Source: Candidatus Moranbacteria bacterium UBA1302
GTDB lineage: Bacteria; Patescibacteriota; Minisyncoccia; Moranbacterales; UBA1568
NCBI GenBank assembly: GCA_002307715.1
Contig: DBUA01000009.1
Span: 1,100 to 14,696 of the forward strand
Direction: 5' to 3'
DNA length: 13,597 bases
The first letter of the stretch is position 1; every line of letters starts with the position of its first letter. This document shows positions 1-7,563 of this stretch, in pieces. The notes below the pieces were generated by a model that made no database searches, had not been told where the DNA came from, and saw nothing but the letters and a program-made list of their open reading frames with translations. The position numbers and the translations under genes were made by a program.

Positions 1-1559
1 CCATAGAACGAATACGTCATGATCTCATCAAAACCGGCATGCGCAAGATACTCTTTGACGGAACGTTCAAATGTTTTTGCAGCATCGCTTTGCGTGGACG
101 CGAGCGGAATAAGCGGCGCTTGCGGAGCGATCCGATCATAACCATACATCCGGCCGACCTCTTCTATGAGGTCCCACTCATCGCGCAAATCTGGACGACG
201 AGTCGGAATCAGAACATCGATCGCGTCCACATTGGAAACTTTTTTAATTTTAAGCCCGAGCAATCCCAGAAAACGCACGACTTCGAAAAGCGGCAAACGA
301 ACACCCAGAACATGCTCAACACGATCAAGTGTCAAACGTATTTTCCATGATTTTTTCGGCTTCGGATAGATATCACGCAAACCGATAGGCTTGCCCTTTC
401 CAATCGAAGCGATCAACGCTGCTGCTTCACGGGCGACATCGGTCGGAAGTTCTGGGTCGAGCGCTCGTTCGAAACGATAGCTTGCATCAGTCTGGAGGCC
501 ATGACGCGTCCGGGCTCGTCGCACTGACGCTCCATCAAAAGCTGCAACCTCAAGAAATATGCGAGTCGTATCAGCGGTAATGCCGGCATGCTCGCCACCC
601 ATGACACCCGCAAGCGCGAGCGCTTTCTTGTCATCAGAAATCACCAAATCCTCAGTGGAAAGCTTTACAACATTTCCTGTAAGCAATTTGAGTTTTTCGT
701 TACGTTTGGCTCGCCGGACCGTTATACCCCCGACAATGCGATCAGCATCGAATGCATGCATCGGCTGACCGGTCAGCAACATGAGATAGTTCGTGATATC
801 GACAATATTATTGACCGGACGAAGCCCAGCGACGATGAGTTTCACTTTCAGCCAAAGCGGCGATTCTCCGACTTCGACATCTTTAAAAGCCATACCGAGA
901 TAGCGCACACAGCCTTGCTTATCGGCAATAGTGACTTTCGGAGCGCGATTATACGATGAAAGACGTATCGGTTTGAGCTTTCTCTCGCTAAAATGCGGCG
1001 CATACCCATCAAGCGCGGCGATTTCACGAGCCAGCCCTTGATATGCAATAGCATCCGAACCGCGATCCGGAAGAATCTTCACTTCGATGATGGCATCGTC
1101 AAGGCCGAAATGCTTAGCAAAAAGCGCGCCAACTGGGGCTTCTTCCGGAAGGATAAAGATACCTGAATGATCATCGCCGATGCCCAATTCTTGAGCCGAA
1201 CAAATCATGCCTTGGGACTTCACACCGCGCAATGTCGCTTCGCCGATACTGACATCACCTGGCAGAACAGTGCCCGGCAAAGCAACAGCTACTTTCTGTT
1301 CGGCAGCGATATTCGGAGCACCGCACACAATCTGCCGAATATCATTCCGTCCCACTTCGACTTGAGCGACGCGAAGGCGGTCAGCGCTAGGATGCTGTTC
1401 CAATGAAACAACGCGCCCCACCACAACGCCCTCAAGATGATGCGGGTATTTCTCGATGCCTTCCACTTCGAATGCATGCGCCATGAGTAGCTTCGACAGC
1501 TGCTCAGCAGACTTCTTCGTTCCTGAAAGCTCTTTAAGCCAATGGTATGAATATTTCAT
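1..1559 (-). CDS. pheT: Phenylalanyl-tRNA synthetase beta subunit, N-terminal 519 residues (C-terminus beyond left edge)
   Basis: The beta subunit of the (alpha-beta)2 phenylalanyl-tRNA synthetase binds and edits tRNA-Phe in the cytoplasm. I translated this frame by hand from the ATG at 1559 to the left edge and found no stop in 519 codons; the family is usually about 800 residues, so the last third is missing only because the window ends. Visible in order: the N-terminal segment (MKYSYHWLKEL), an EMAP/OB-type tRNA-binding domain at about 40-150 (HPSADRLRVAQVEVG, then GVKSQGMICSAQELGI), a B3/B4 editing domain at about 210-385 (PVNNIVDITNYLM, then GQPMHAFDADRI; SYRFERALDPE near 360), and a B5 domain at about 400-475 (RRPDLRDEWDLIEEVGRMYG). 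It lies 28 bp downstream of pheS, as in many bacteria, and is probably co-transcribed. No Shine-Dalgarno precedes its ATG, so translation may be coupled to pheS. Confidence 0.96.
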   Translation of the reverse strand, partial: MKYSYHWLKELSGTKKSAEQLSKLLMAHAFEVEGIEKYPHHLEGVVVGRVVSLEQHPSADRLRVAQVEVGRNDIRQIVCGAPNIAAEQKVAVALPGTVLPGDVSIGEATLRGVKSQGMICSAQELGIGDDHSGIFILPEEAPVGALFAKHFGLDDAIIEVKILPDRGSDAIAYQGLAREIAALDGYAPHFSERKLKPIRLSSYNRAPKVTIADKQGCVRYLGMAFKDVEVGESPLWLKVKLIVAGLRPVNNIVDITNYLMLLTGQPMHAFDADRIVGGITVRRAKRNEKLKLLTGNVVKLSTEDLVISDDKKALALAGVMGGEHAGITADTTRIFLEVAAFDGASVRRARTRHGLQTDASYRFERALDPELPTDVAREAAALIASIGKGKPIGLRDIYPKPKKSWKIRLTLDRVEHVLGVRLPLFEVVRFLGLLGLKIKKVSNVDAIDVLIPTRRPDLRDEWDLIEEVGRMYGYDRIAPQAPLIPLASTQSDAAKTFERSVKEYLAHAGFDEIMTYSFY

Positions 1560-1587
1560 AAGCTGACGTATCTTCGGCTCTTTGCCG

Positions 1588-2637
1588 TTACTGTTGGAAT
1601 TGTCGGATGAAACGGAGATCGCCAGACATAAGCAGGCGGATATCAGAGATGCGGTATTTCATAAGGGCGAGACGCGTTACACCAAAACCCCAAGCGAATC
1701 CTTGGTACTGGCCGCGTCGATACCCGGCCGATTCAAAGACATGCTGATTGATCATACCGGCGCCGCCGATTTCAAGCCATCCTGTCTGTTTGCAAGTCGG
1801 GCAACCTTGAGCGCCACAAAGTACGCAACTAATATCAAACTCAAACGACGGTTCTGTAAATGGGAAGAAGCTTGGCCGCAGACGGACAGAAACTTTCTCA
1901 TTGAAAAAGGCACTGAAGAAAGTCTCGGCGACATGCTTGAACGTTGCCACTGTCACCATGCCTTCTTCCGCAACCATAAAACATTCGAACTGATGGAATG
2001 TATGTTCATGCGATGCGTCGGTCGCTTCATTACGAAATACGCGACCAGGAACGATGACACGGAACGGAGGCTTGTGCGCTTCCATATAGCGGACCTGGAC
2101 ACCGGAAGTATGCGTACGCGGAACGAATCGATGCTGCGATTTCTTTTCCTGGCGTATGAAAAACGTGTCTTGCATATCGCGAGCCGGATGGTCCTTAGGA
2201 AAATTCAGCGCATCAAAGTTGTACCATTCGCTCTCAGCCTCAGGACCGTCAGCAATACTGAACCCCATCGACAAGAAAATATCTTGGATACGATGTTCAA
2301 TAAGCGTTACTGGGTGCAAATGTCCGCACGGAACTATCGGATGGCCTGGAGCCGTCACATCAATGCGCTCTGCCTCCCAATCGATATTGCGTTCAAAAAT
2401 CGTTTCCTTAGCAACGGCAAACGCTGCAGCCAGTTCCTGTTTGACACGATTACCCAACGGACCGATAAGACGCTTCTCTTCAGGCGAAAGATCTTTCAAT
2501 CCCTTAAGGATCTCATTGAGCTCGCTCTTGCGTCCGAGATAACGCGTTTCCCACGCTTCAAAATCAGCCGCTGTCGAAACAGTAGCCAACGATTCCCGCC
2601 CCTCCTTCATTATCTGTTCAATGCGTTCTTGTAACAT
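1588..2637 (-). CDS. pheS: Phenylalanyl-tRNA synthetase alpha subunit
   Basis: The catalytic alpha subunit of phenylalanyl-tRNA synthetase (class II) charges tRNA-Phe using ATP and pairs with PheT. The 349 residues are full length for the family. Residues 1-90 form the helical N-terminal arm (TRYLGRKSELNEIL). Motif 2 is at about 192-222 (FRVIVPGRVFRNEATDASHE, then HTFHQFE) and motif 3 at 313-333 (GFAWGFGVTRLALMKYRISD). A Cys4 cluster sits at C271, C274, C279 and C282, leading into TGWLEIGGAGM; many bacterial PheS share it and it may bind zinc. Oddity: the motif-3 arginine R322 is preceded by threonine where the family usually has glutamate (GxGxER). The ATG at 2637 has no Shine-Dalgarno, but a promoter ends 6 nt upstream (2644-2672), so the mRNA is probably leaderless. 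A same-length open frame on the opposite strand is a shadow. Confidence 0.97.
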   Translation of the reverse strand: MLQERIEQIMKEGRESLATVSTAADFEAWETRYLGRKSELNEILKGLKDLSPEEKRLIGPLGNRVKQELAAAFAVAKETIFERNIDWEAERIDVTAPGHPIVPCGHLHPVTLIEHRIQDIFLSMGFSIADGPEAESEWYNFDALNFPKDHPARDMQDTFFIRQEKKSQHRFVPRTHTSGVQVRYMEAHKPPFRVIVPGRVFRNEATDASHEHTFHQFECFMVAEEGMVTVATFKHVAETFFSAFFNEKVSVRLRPSFFPFTEPSFEFDISCVLCGAQGCPTCKQTGWLEIGGAGMINQHVFESAGYRRGQYQGFAWGFGVTRLALMKYRISDIRLLMSGDLRFIRQFQQ

Positions 2638-2643
2638 ATCCGT

Positions 2644-2672
2644 ATTGTAAACCCAAACAGTATCCGTTTCAA
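2644..2672 (-). promoter_or_regulatory. pheS promoter, predicted leaderless
   Basis: On the minus strand a -35 box TTGAAA (2672-2667) is followed by a 17-nt spacer and a -10 box TACAAT (2649-2644); each box matches the sigma-70 consensus at 5 of 6 positions. Only 6 nt (ACGGAT) separate the -10 from the pheS ATG, so transcription should start at or next to the A of the start codon. There is no Shine-Dalgarno. The promoter fits entirely in the 45-bp gap between the tyrS stop and pheS. Confidence 0.72.
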
Positions 2673-2682
2673 ACCAGCGCCT

Positions 2683-3900
2683 TCAACGCGTCAACAGTAT
2701 TTTCGCAAAATCTTTCTTACCGACCTTCATGACCTGTTGATCATGATTTTCTTCAATGACTGCCTGAAGGTCATCGATTTTCGTCCCGTCGATAGCCACG
2801 CCGCCTTGAGCGATCTTACGTCGGGCCTCGCCATTGCTCGCAGCGAAGCCGGCACGCACGATCACATCGATCAGCTTCTCACCGATTTTTGCATCGACCG
2901 GAAGAGCTTCATCAGGAAGCGCACCCTTTGAAAAAGTGCCAATGAAATATGTTTCAGCCTTCTCGGCTTCTTCGACGCCATGATATAACGCGACAATCTC
3001 TTTAGCTAAGCGAATCTTCGCATCACGAGGATTTCCTCCTGAAGCCAACGTTTTGGTGATGACGGCAATTTCAGCCATCGGCAGCTCAGTGCAATCAACG
3101 AACATCTGCGAAATGATCTCGTCGGGCAACGCCATGGACTTTCCGAACATGTCATTCGGAGTATCATCCAACGCGATATATCCGCCCTCGCTCTTGCTCA
3201 TGAGCTTTTTCTTTGTCACGGGATGTTCGAGCAATGTCGTCGCGATGACGGATTTATCACGGCTGTTGATAGCTTTTTGAAGCGTCCGCCCAGCAAGCAT
3301 ATTGAACGTCTGATCATTACCGCCAATCTCGATATCGACATCCATCGCCACGCTGTCGTAACCCTGAAGCAACGGATACAAAAACTCATTCAGATAAATC
3401 GGCTTCTCTTCTTGCAACCGTTTCTCAAACATATCGCGCTCCAGCATCTGTTGCACCGTGAAATGCCGCGCCAGACCGATGACATCAGAGAGGTTCATGG
3501 ATGCAAGCCATTCACTATTACGAAGAATTTTCGCCGGATTCTCAGTGTCTTCGAAATCAATCAGCTTGGATACTTGGCTTTTCCAAGAAGCAATATGAGA
3601 TTCAACTTGCTCTTTAGTAAGCGCGATGCGTTCTTTGGAACGACCAGTCGGATCGCCAAGCATCGCTGTAAAATCGCCAAATAAGACAATGGTCTCATGC
3701 CCCAGCCTGCGGAATCTTTCGAGCAGCATAAAATTGGTCGCATGTCCAAGATGGAGCTGCGGACCAGTCGCATCAGCGCCAATATAAACGCGAAGACGCT
3801 TACCACTCAAAAGGAGTTCTTTGAGTTTTTCTTTGGAAGGCAGGACGCTTGCGACGCTGCGCGCCAAAAGCTCATCAATTTCCCGTTCTTTGGTTGACAT
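2683..3900 (-). CDS. tyrS: Tyrosyl-tRNA synthetase
   Basis: This class Ic aminoacyl-tRNA synthetase charges tRNA-Tyr in the cytoplasm. The 405 residues are a normal full length. The Rossmann-fold active site starts with YIGADATGPQLHLGHA (HIGH-type motif H50-LG-H53). The tyrosine pocket region is YPLLQGYDSVAMDVDIEIGG then NDQ (about 175-197), and the KMSKS loop is LMSKSEGG at 233-240. An S4 RNA-binding domain occupies about 339-405 (IVRAGFAASNGEARRKIAQG then GVAIDG), the usual C-terminal tRNA-binding module. The start is supported by a strong Shine-Dalgarno, AAGGAG, nine bases upstream, which overlaps the stop codon of the preceding small gene. tyrS is therefore likely the last gene of a secD-secF-orf101-tyrS transcription unit. 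I see no hairpin terminator after it, so readthrough into pheS is possible. Confidence 0.97.
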   Translation of the reverse strand: MSTKEREIDELLARSVASVLPSKEKLKELLLSGKRLRVYIGADATGPQLHLGHATNFMLLERFRRLGHETIVLFGDFTAMLGDPTGRSKERIALTKEQVESHIASWKSQVSKLIDFEDTENPAKILRNSEWLASMNLSDVIGLARHFTVQQMLERDMFEKRLQEEKPIYLNEFLYPLLQGYDSVAMDVDIEIGGNDQTFNMLAGRTLQKAINSRDKSVIATTLLEHPVTKKKLMSKSEGGYIALDDTPNDMFGKSMALPDEIISQMFVDCTELPMAEIAVITKTLASGGNPRDAKIRLAKEIVALYHGVEEAEKAETYFIGTFSKGALPDEALPVDAKIGEKLIDVIVRAGFAASNGEARRKIAQGGVAIDGTKIDDLQAVIEENHDQQVMKVGKKDFAKILLTR

Positions 3901-3909
3901 AGAGGCAAA

Positions 3910-3915
3910 CTCCTT
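3910..3915 (-). promoter_or_regulatory. tyrS ribosome binding site overlapping the upstream stop codon
   Basis: On the minus strand AAGGAG (3915-3910) sits 9 nt before the tyrS ATG. Its first two bases are part of the TAA stop (3916-3914) of the 101-residue gene, so translation of the two genes is probably coupled. This contrasts with pheS, pheT and secD, which have no Shine-Dalgarno. Confidence 0.85.
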
Positions 3916-4219
3916 ATTTCAGACCAAACTTGGCTTTGGCGAGACGATACTGGTCATCCGAAATCTGGCGGCTCTTTCTCATGGCTTCGAGCGATGCGAG
4001 AATCTCATCCTTATGCTTCTCAACATTCTTCGGCGTCAAGGCTTTCTTCATGACCTTCTCACGTTCGGCTGGCGACATCTTGAGGAATCGATTATACGCA
4101 ATACGTTCAAGCATCCCCATTTTGCTCGGATCAGGCATGCCAGGAACAGATGATGGCGCAACGGCGTCCGATGCCGAATCAGAAGACTGCTTATTTTTCC
4201 CGAACGGATTCCACTTCAT
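3914..4219 (-). CDS. Small basic hypothetical protein between secF and tyrS
   Basis: I do not recognise this 101-residue protein. It has no signal peptide or membrane segment, so it is probably cytoplasmic. Residues 1-32 are low-complexity and likely disordered (KNKQSSDSASDAVAPSSV). Residues 35-101 look like three or four amphipathic, lysine- and arginine-rich helices (MGMLERIAYNRFLKMSPAER at 34-53, EILASLEAMRKSRQISDDQY at 72-91), ending in the basic tail RLAKAKFGLK. It is believed real because it fills the gap between two real genes on the same strand and its stop overlaps the tyrS Shine-Dalgarno. The gap to secF is 42 bp and its own ATG has no clear Shine-Dalgarno. A nucleic-acid or ribosome contact is possible from charge alone, but nothing shows it. 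Confidence 0.75.
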   Translation of the reverse strand: MKWNPFGKNKQSSDSASDAVAPSSVPGMPDPSKMGMLERIAYNRFLKMSPAEREKVMKKALTPKNVEKHKDEILASLEAMRKSRQISDDQYRLAKAKFGLK

Positions 4220-4261
4220 AGGACAACATGCTTTTATGCTTGTTACAGTAAAGAACGAGTA

Positions 4262-5176
4262 TCAATCCTGACGCTCATGGCGATGCGATTTATATGTGTG
4301 CCATGTCACTAAGAGCGCTGAAGCGATAAAAATCGAAGAATACGTTCCGAATGTAACGCCAGCAAGAAGCGCCACGCCGAAATACCGTATACTCTCTCCG
4401 CCATACAAGACGATAGCGATGAGCGTGATAATAACAGTCATCGACGTATTGATGGAACGTCCAAGTGTCTCATTCAACGACCGATTAACGATGGCTTCGA
4501 ATGACATTTTCTTCGTCGAGCGCAACAGGTTCTCGCGAATACGATCATACACGACGATGGTGTCGTTCACGGAGTAACCGAGAATCGTAAGAAGCGCCGC
4601 AATGAAAGGTACACCGACTTCAACACTATAAAAGTGTCCGAGTATGGCAAAAAGTCCGAGCGTGATGATGATATCGTGAGCAAGTGCAATGACAGCGCCA
4701 ACTCCGTATTCCCACGACGTAACAACGCCAGAAACGCGACGGAAAGCCCATGCGATATACAGCGCAATCGCGAGAACGGAAAGCGAAATACCGATGCCAG
4801 CATTGCGCTTGATCTGGTCAGACACCGAACCGCCGACAAAATCGGTACGCAACTGCACCACTCCGTCATCAAGCGTCCGAAGTCGTTCGAGTACCTGATC
4901 ATTCGTATCCTCATCCGAAGCGAGATAACGCAACATGATGCTATTGCCATCGGTTGGCTGAAGCGTCAGACTCTTAAGCTGAAGCGCGGAAAGGCTCTGT
5001 TCGACATCGGAAACTTGGGGTTCTGGATCTTGTGAAAATTGCACTTCCATGAGCGTTCCGCCTTTGAAATCGATTCCCAATACTAATCCCCACCATGCGA
5101 TCAATGCGATACTAGCAACGGTCAACACGCCCGAGAACCAATATGCATACTTTCTTTTCTGGATGATATTCAACAT
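4262..5176 (-). CDS. secF: Protein translocase subunit SecF
   Basis: SecF forms a complex with SecD at the SecYEG channel and uses the proton motive force to help pull secreted proteins across the membrane. The 304 residues are a normal length. There is a first membrane helix at about 12-33, followed by the family signature GIDFKGGT (34-41) opening the external P1 domain. Helices 2-6 fall between about 127 and 292, with the conserved GYSVNDTIVVYDRIRENL (200-217) and RSINTSMT (240-247). It starts 15 bp after the secD stop; the upstream AAGAGA is only a weak Shine-Dalgarno, so coupling to secD is likely. The C-terminal tail is short, charged and histidine-rich (KSHRHERQD). Nothing is missing or disrupted. 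Confidence 0.97.
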   Translation of the reverse strand: MLNIIQKRKYAYWFSGVLTVASIALIAWWGLVLGIDFKGGTLMEVQFSQDPEPQVSDVEQSLSALQLKSLTLQPTDGNSIMLRYLASDEDTNDQVLERLRTLDDGVVQLRTDFVGGSVSDQIKRNAGIGISLSVLAIALYIAWAFRRVSGVVTSWEYGVGAVIALAHDIIITLGLFAILGHFYSVEVGVPFIAALLTILGYSVNDTIVVYDRIRENLLRSTKKMSFEAIVNRSLNETLGRSINTSMTVIITLIAIVLYGGESIRYFGVALLAGVTFGTYSSIFIASALLVTWHTYKSHRHERQD

Positions 5177-5191
5177 AAGTCTCTTGGGAGA

Positions 5192-6874
5192 TTATTCTTC
5201 CAACGGTTTTTTCGGTGAAACGAGAAGCTTCGGGTGCCGTTCCATCCAATCGCCCGCCATAAACATCGTCGTGATGCGCACCAGGACAACAGCTGTGAAA
5301 AGCGATAGCGCGACACCAAGCGCGAGGATGATAGCGAAGCCTTTCACGAAACCAGTACCCAAACCAGCCAGAACGAACGTCGTGATGAGCGTTGAAACAT
5401 GTCCATCGCGGATACTCGGCCAGGCACGACGGAAACCCTCTTGGATCGCCTTATGGACACCCTTACCATAAGAAAGCTCCTCGCGAGTACGTTCAAAGAT
5501 AAGCACGTTCGCATCCACCGCAATACCGATGGAAAGAATGAAACCAGCTATACCTGAAAGCGTCACGGTAATGGCAAACGGCGTGAAAACAGACAACTTG
5601 AAGAACGTGAGAAGCATCGCTGTATACAAAAGCAGCGCAAAGACCGCAACCGCGCCAAGCAAACGATAATAGACAAGCATAAAGACTGCCACAGCGCCGA
5701 GACCAACAATACCAGCCAATAAACTCTTTTCGAAAGCATCTTGACCAAGCGAAGCGTCAACAGACTGCTGTCCCACCAACGTGATCGGAACTGGCAACGC
5801 ACCTTCATTCAATCGCTTCACGAGTTCGTTAGCGGTCTGCATAGTGAAATTGCCTGTAATGACAGCCTGCCCTGCCACGATTTCGCTTTGAACGGTCGGC
5901 TGGCTGATAATCTCATTATCAAGAAATATCGCGACAGGTTTGCCGATATTGCGTTTTGTAATATCAGCAAAAAGCTGTGTTCCTTCATCATCGAACTGGA
6001 GCGCGATCTGGGGTGATCCAACGCCTTGGCTCCGATAATCGACATAAGCATTCTTCAGATTTTTTCCAGATAGGCCGGTGGTTTTCCAGGCAAGGTCAGG
6101 ATACAAGGCTGAAGACTTCTTGATGAACAGAATATGTGATACTCGCACTTCGCGGTCATCACCCTCTCCCTGCTCACCGGTCTTCTTGATGATATGCCAA
6201 CCATACGGACTTTCAACGAGTTCCGGCCATATCGTACCCGTTTGGAAATCCTTATCAAAGACAACATCATCAAACGCAGAAACATACGTTCCCTGCTTGG
6301 CGAAATCAAGGTCTCCGCCTTTTTCTTTTGAACCAGGATCCTGGCTATACTGCGATGCAAGCGTCGCGAAATCCTGCCCTCCCTTTACCATCGCAAAAAT
6401 CGCGTCTGCCTGCTGTTTCGTCTTCTCATTTTCGGCAGTGAACTGCTGATCCACTTCCGTGGCATCAGACTGTTCACGGAAATCAAGGAACGGCGTCTCT
6501 TTGATCATCTTCTTAGCCTGATCGATATCTTTGACTCCAGGCAATTCGACGATGATACGATGTTCAGAACCGGATTGCGACAGCTGCACAAGCGGCTCGC
6601 CGACACCAAATGCGTTCACGCGACGTTCAATGACTGATTCCGCCGCGCTCAACGCATCATTCACTTTACTGCTATCAAGCTGCGAGACATCAGCTTTATA
6701 TTCAAGATGGATACCTCCTTGCAGATCAAGACCTTCATTGACATGGAGTTTTGCGACTGCATCATGAAGAAACGGAAAAAACTTTACCGCCTGAGGATAT
6801 GCGATCACTCCACATATGAGAGCCAACAAAAGCACGCCCCCGAATTGCCACCGGATTTTCACTTGCTGTTTCAT
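5192..6874 (-). CDS. secD: Protein translocase subunit SecD with an inserted parvulin-like domain
   Basis: SecD partners SecF in proton-driven completion of Sec export. I chose the ATG at 6874 (560 residues); the longer frame would need a TTG start inside the promoter. Membrane helix 1 lies at about 10-28, the P1 start signature LDLQGGIHL at 49-57, P1 continues to about 133 (IVELPGVKDIDQAKKMI) and resumes at about 262 (TGLSGKNLKNA). Five membrane helices occupy about 383-540, with the conserved GIAVDANVLIFERTREEL at 450-467. Residues about 150-250 are an insertion resembling a parvulin peptidyl-prolyl isomerase: DFATLASQYSQDPGS (168-182), GGDLDF (186-191) and SPYGWHIIKK (222-231), then VRVSHILF (243-250). 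The last element is normally the first strand of a parvulin, so the domain looks circularly permuted. Residues aligning with the parvulin core (D179, H227, H247) are present. Such a domain would face outside and could act on emerging substrates. Confidence 0.96.
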   Translation of the reverse strand: MKQQVKIRWQFGGVLLLALICGVIAYPQAVKFFPFLHDAVAKLHVNEGLDLQGGIHLEYKADVSQLDSSKVNDALSAAESVIERRVNAFGVGEPLVQLSQSGSEHRIIVELPGVKDIDQAKKMIKETPFLDFREQSDATEVDQQFTAENEKTKQQADAIFAMVKGGQDFATLASQYSQDPGSKEKGGDLDFAKQGTYVSAFDDVVFDKDFQTGTIWPELVESPYGWHIIKKTGEQGEGDDREVRVSHILFIKKSSALYPDLAWKTTGLSGKNLKNAYVDYRSQGVGSPQIALQFDDEGTQLFADITKRNIGKPVAIFLDNEIISQPTVQSEIVAGQAVITGNFTMQTANELVKRLNEGALPVPITLVGQQSVDASLGQDAFEKSLLAGIVGLGAVAVFMLVYYRLLGAVAVFALLLYTAMLLTFFKLSVFTPFAITVTLSGIAGFILSIGIAVDANVLIFERTREELSYGKGVHKAIQEGFRRAWPSIRDGHVSTLITTFVLAGLGTGFVKGFAIILALGVALSLFTAVVLVRITTMFMAGDWMERHPKLLVSPKKPLEE

Positions 6875-6881
6875 ACGGATT

Positions 6882-6910
6882 AGTATATCGAAAAAATCCA
6901 GCAAAAGCAA
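6882..6910 (-). promoter_or_regulatory. secD promoter, predicted leaderless
   Basis: On the minus strand TTGCTT (6910-6905), a 17-nt spacer and TATACT (6887-6882) form a sigma-70-like promoter; the -10 matches 5 of 6 and the -35 matches 3 of 6. Seven nt separate the -10 from the secD ATG at 6874 and no Shine-Dalgarno is present, so the transcript should begin at about the start codon. It lies just after the terminator of the upstream gene, as expected for the head of a new transcription unit. Confidence 0.62.
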
Positions 6911-6935
6911 CCCTCAATGCTAAAACGGTCGCCAA

Positions 6936-6969
6936 AGAAAAAAGACGGCTTCCTTTAGAAAACCGTCTT
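6936..6969 (-). terminator. Rho-independent terminator of the cysteine-rich gene
   Basis: Read on the minus strand, AAGACGG (6969-6963) pairs with CCGTCTT (6948-6942). The stem continues inward as TTTTC/GGAAG with two G-U pairs, giving 12 pairs around a four-base TAAA loop, followed by a T-run. The G-U pairs become mismatches on the plus strand, so it is directional. It ends the unit of 6997-7527 and isolates the secD promoter. Confidence 0.88.
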
Positions 6970-6996
6970 CATTAAGAAGCCAAACGTCGGATATTA

Positions 6997-7527
6997 TCAG
7001 ACAGCTTGGCAACTACTGGCGGGTGCGTAACAGAATTCAGACCACCGGATCCCACCAAACGAGCCGCTTGGATTCCCCAAAATCTGCCCGATCAAATTGA
7101 CCGCATGCGGATCCCGCGTATACACGATCAAATCTTCGCAAGAACCATCGCCAAAACACGCTGGCGACACCCAATTGAGCACCTTTCCCAAGGCCCGCGG
7201 TGACCGATCAGGCATAGACCATTCCGAATCTTCGAGTGCTGCGAAGCAACAGATAAAATGTTGCTGCCCGACAGTCACATGATCCGTTTTGATAAGACAG
7301 ACTCGATCAATGCAATACTGCGTATCACTCGCAACCATTTCGCCGAAAACGCGAAGCACATCTTCATTGTCGATATCAGAAGGGCACTCCCGCATCGGCA
7401 ATGTAGCGATGCCATTGACCTTGATGGCGTAAATACGGAAATCTTCCAGGTCCTTCCGATTCAGAAACACCCCGAGCAACAAGACAACCTTCGTCTCGGA
7501 AATACCACTACTGCGACTGCTATTCAT
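6997..7527 (-). CDS. Cysteine-rich hypothetical protein
   Basis: I do not recognise this 176-residue protein. I chose the ATG at 7527 because AGAGGAG (7540-7534) lies 6 nt upstream; an upstream in-frame start would leave this site unused. It has no signal peptide or long membrane helix; residues 13-22 (KVVLLLGVFL) look like a buried strand. It has nine cysteines (48, 72, 77, 93, 94, 124, 130, 166, 173), including an adjacent pair in HFICCFAAL and a CFGDGSC hexapeptide spacing, which is many for a cytoplasmic protein of this size. The alternation of short hydrophobic strands (RIYAIKVNGIATLP, YCIDRVCLIK, VGQQHFICCFAAL) suggests an alpha/beta fold. It stands alone: own near-consensus promoter upstream, strong terminator downstream. 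Metal binding or disulfides are possible but unproven. Confidence 0.78.
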   Translation of the reverse strand: MNSSRSSGISETKVVLLLGVFLNRKDLEDFRIYAIKVNGIATLPMRECPSDIDNEDVLRVFGEMVASDTQYCIDRVCLIKTDHVTVGQQHFICCFAALEDSEWSMPDRSPRALGKVLNWVSPACFGDGSCEDLIVYTRDPHAVNLIGQILGNPSGSFGGIRWSEFCYAPASSCQAV

Positions 7528-7563
7528 GATGGACTCCTCTGTGAAAAAAGAACTTGACACTGC

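Noticed and set aside
39..1406. Several short open frames on both strands over the pheT region.
   Set aside because: A continuous minus-strand frame of 519 codons with clear PheT domains covers the whole stretch; it only appears broken because its stop lies beyond the left edge.
1582..2634. A 350-residue open frame on the plus strand, the same length as pheS and directly opposite it.
   Set aside because: It mirrors the pheS codons, has no ribosome binding site and its translation has no recognisable domain; pheS on the minus strand has every class II motif. Long antisense frames arise from codon bias.
6875..6910. A secD start 12 codons upstream at 6910.
   Set aside because: It would be a TTG start located inside the -35 box of the predicted promoter, and it adds an atypical N-terminus. 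The ATG at 6874 fits the family.
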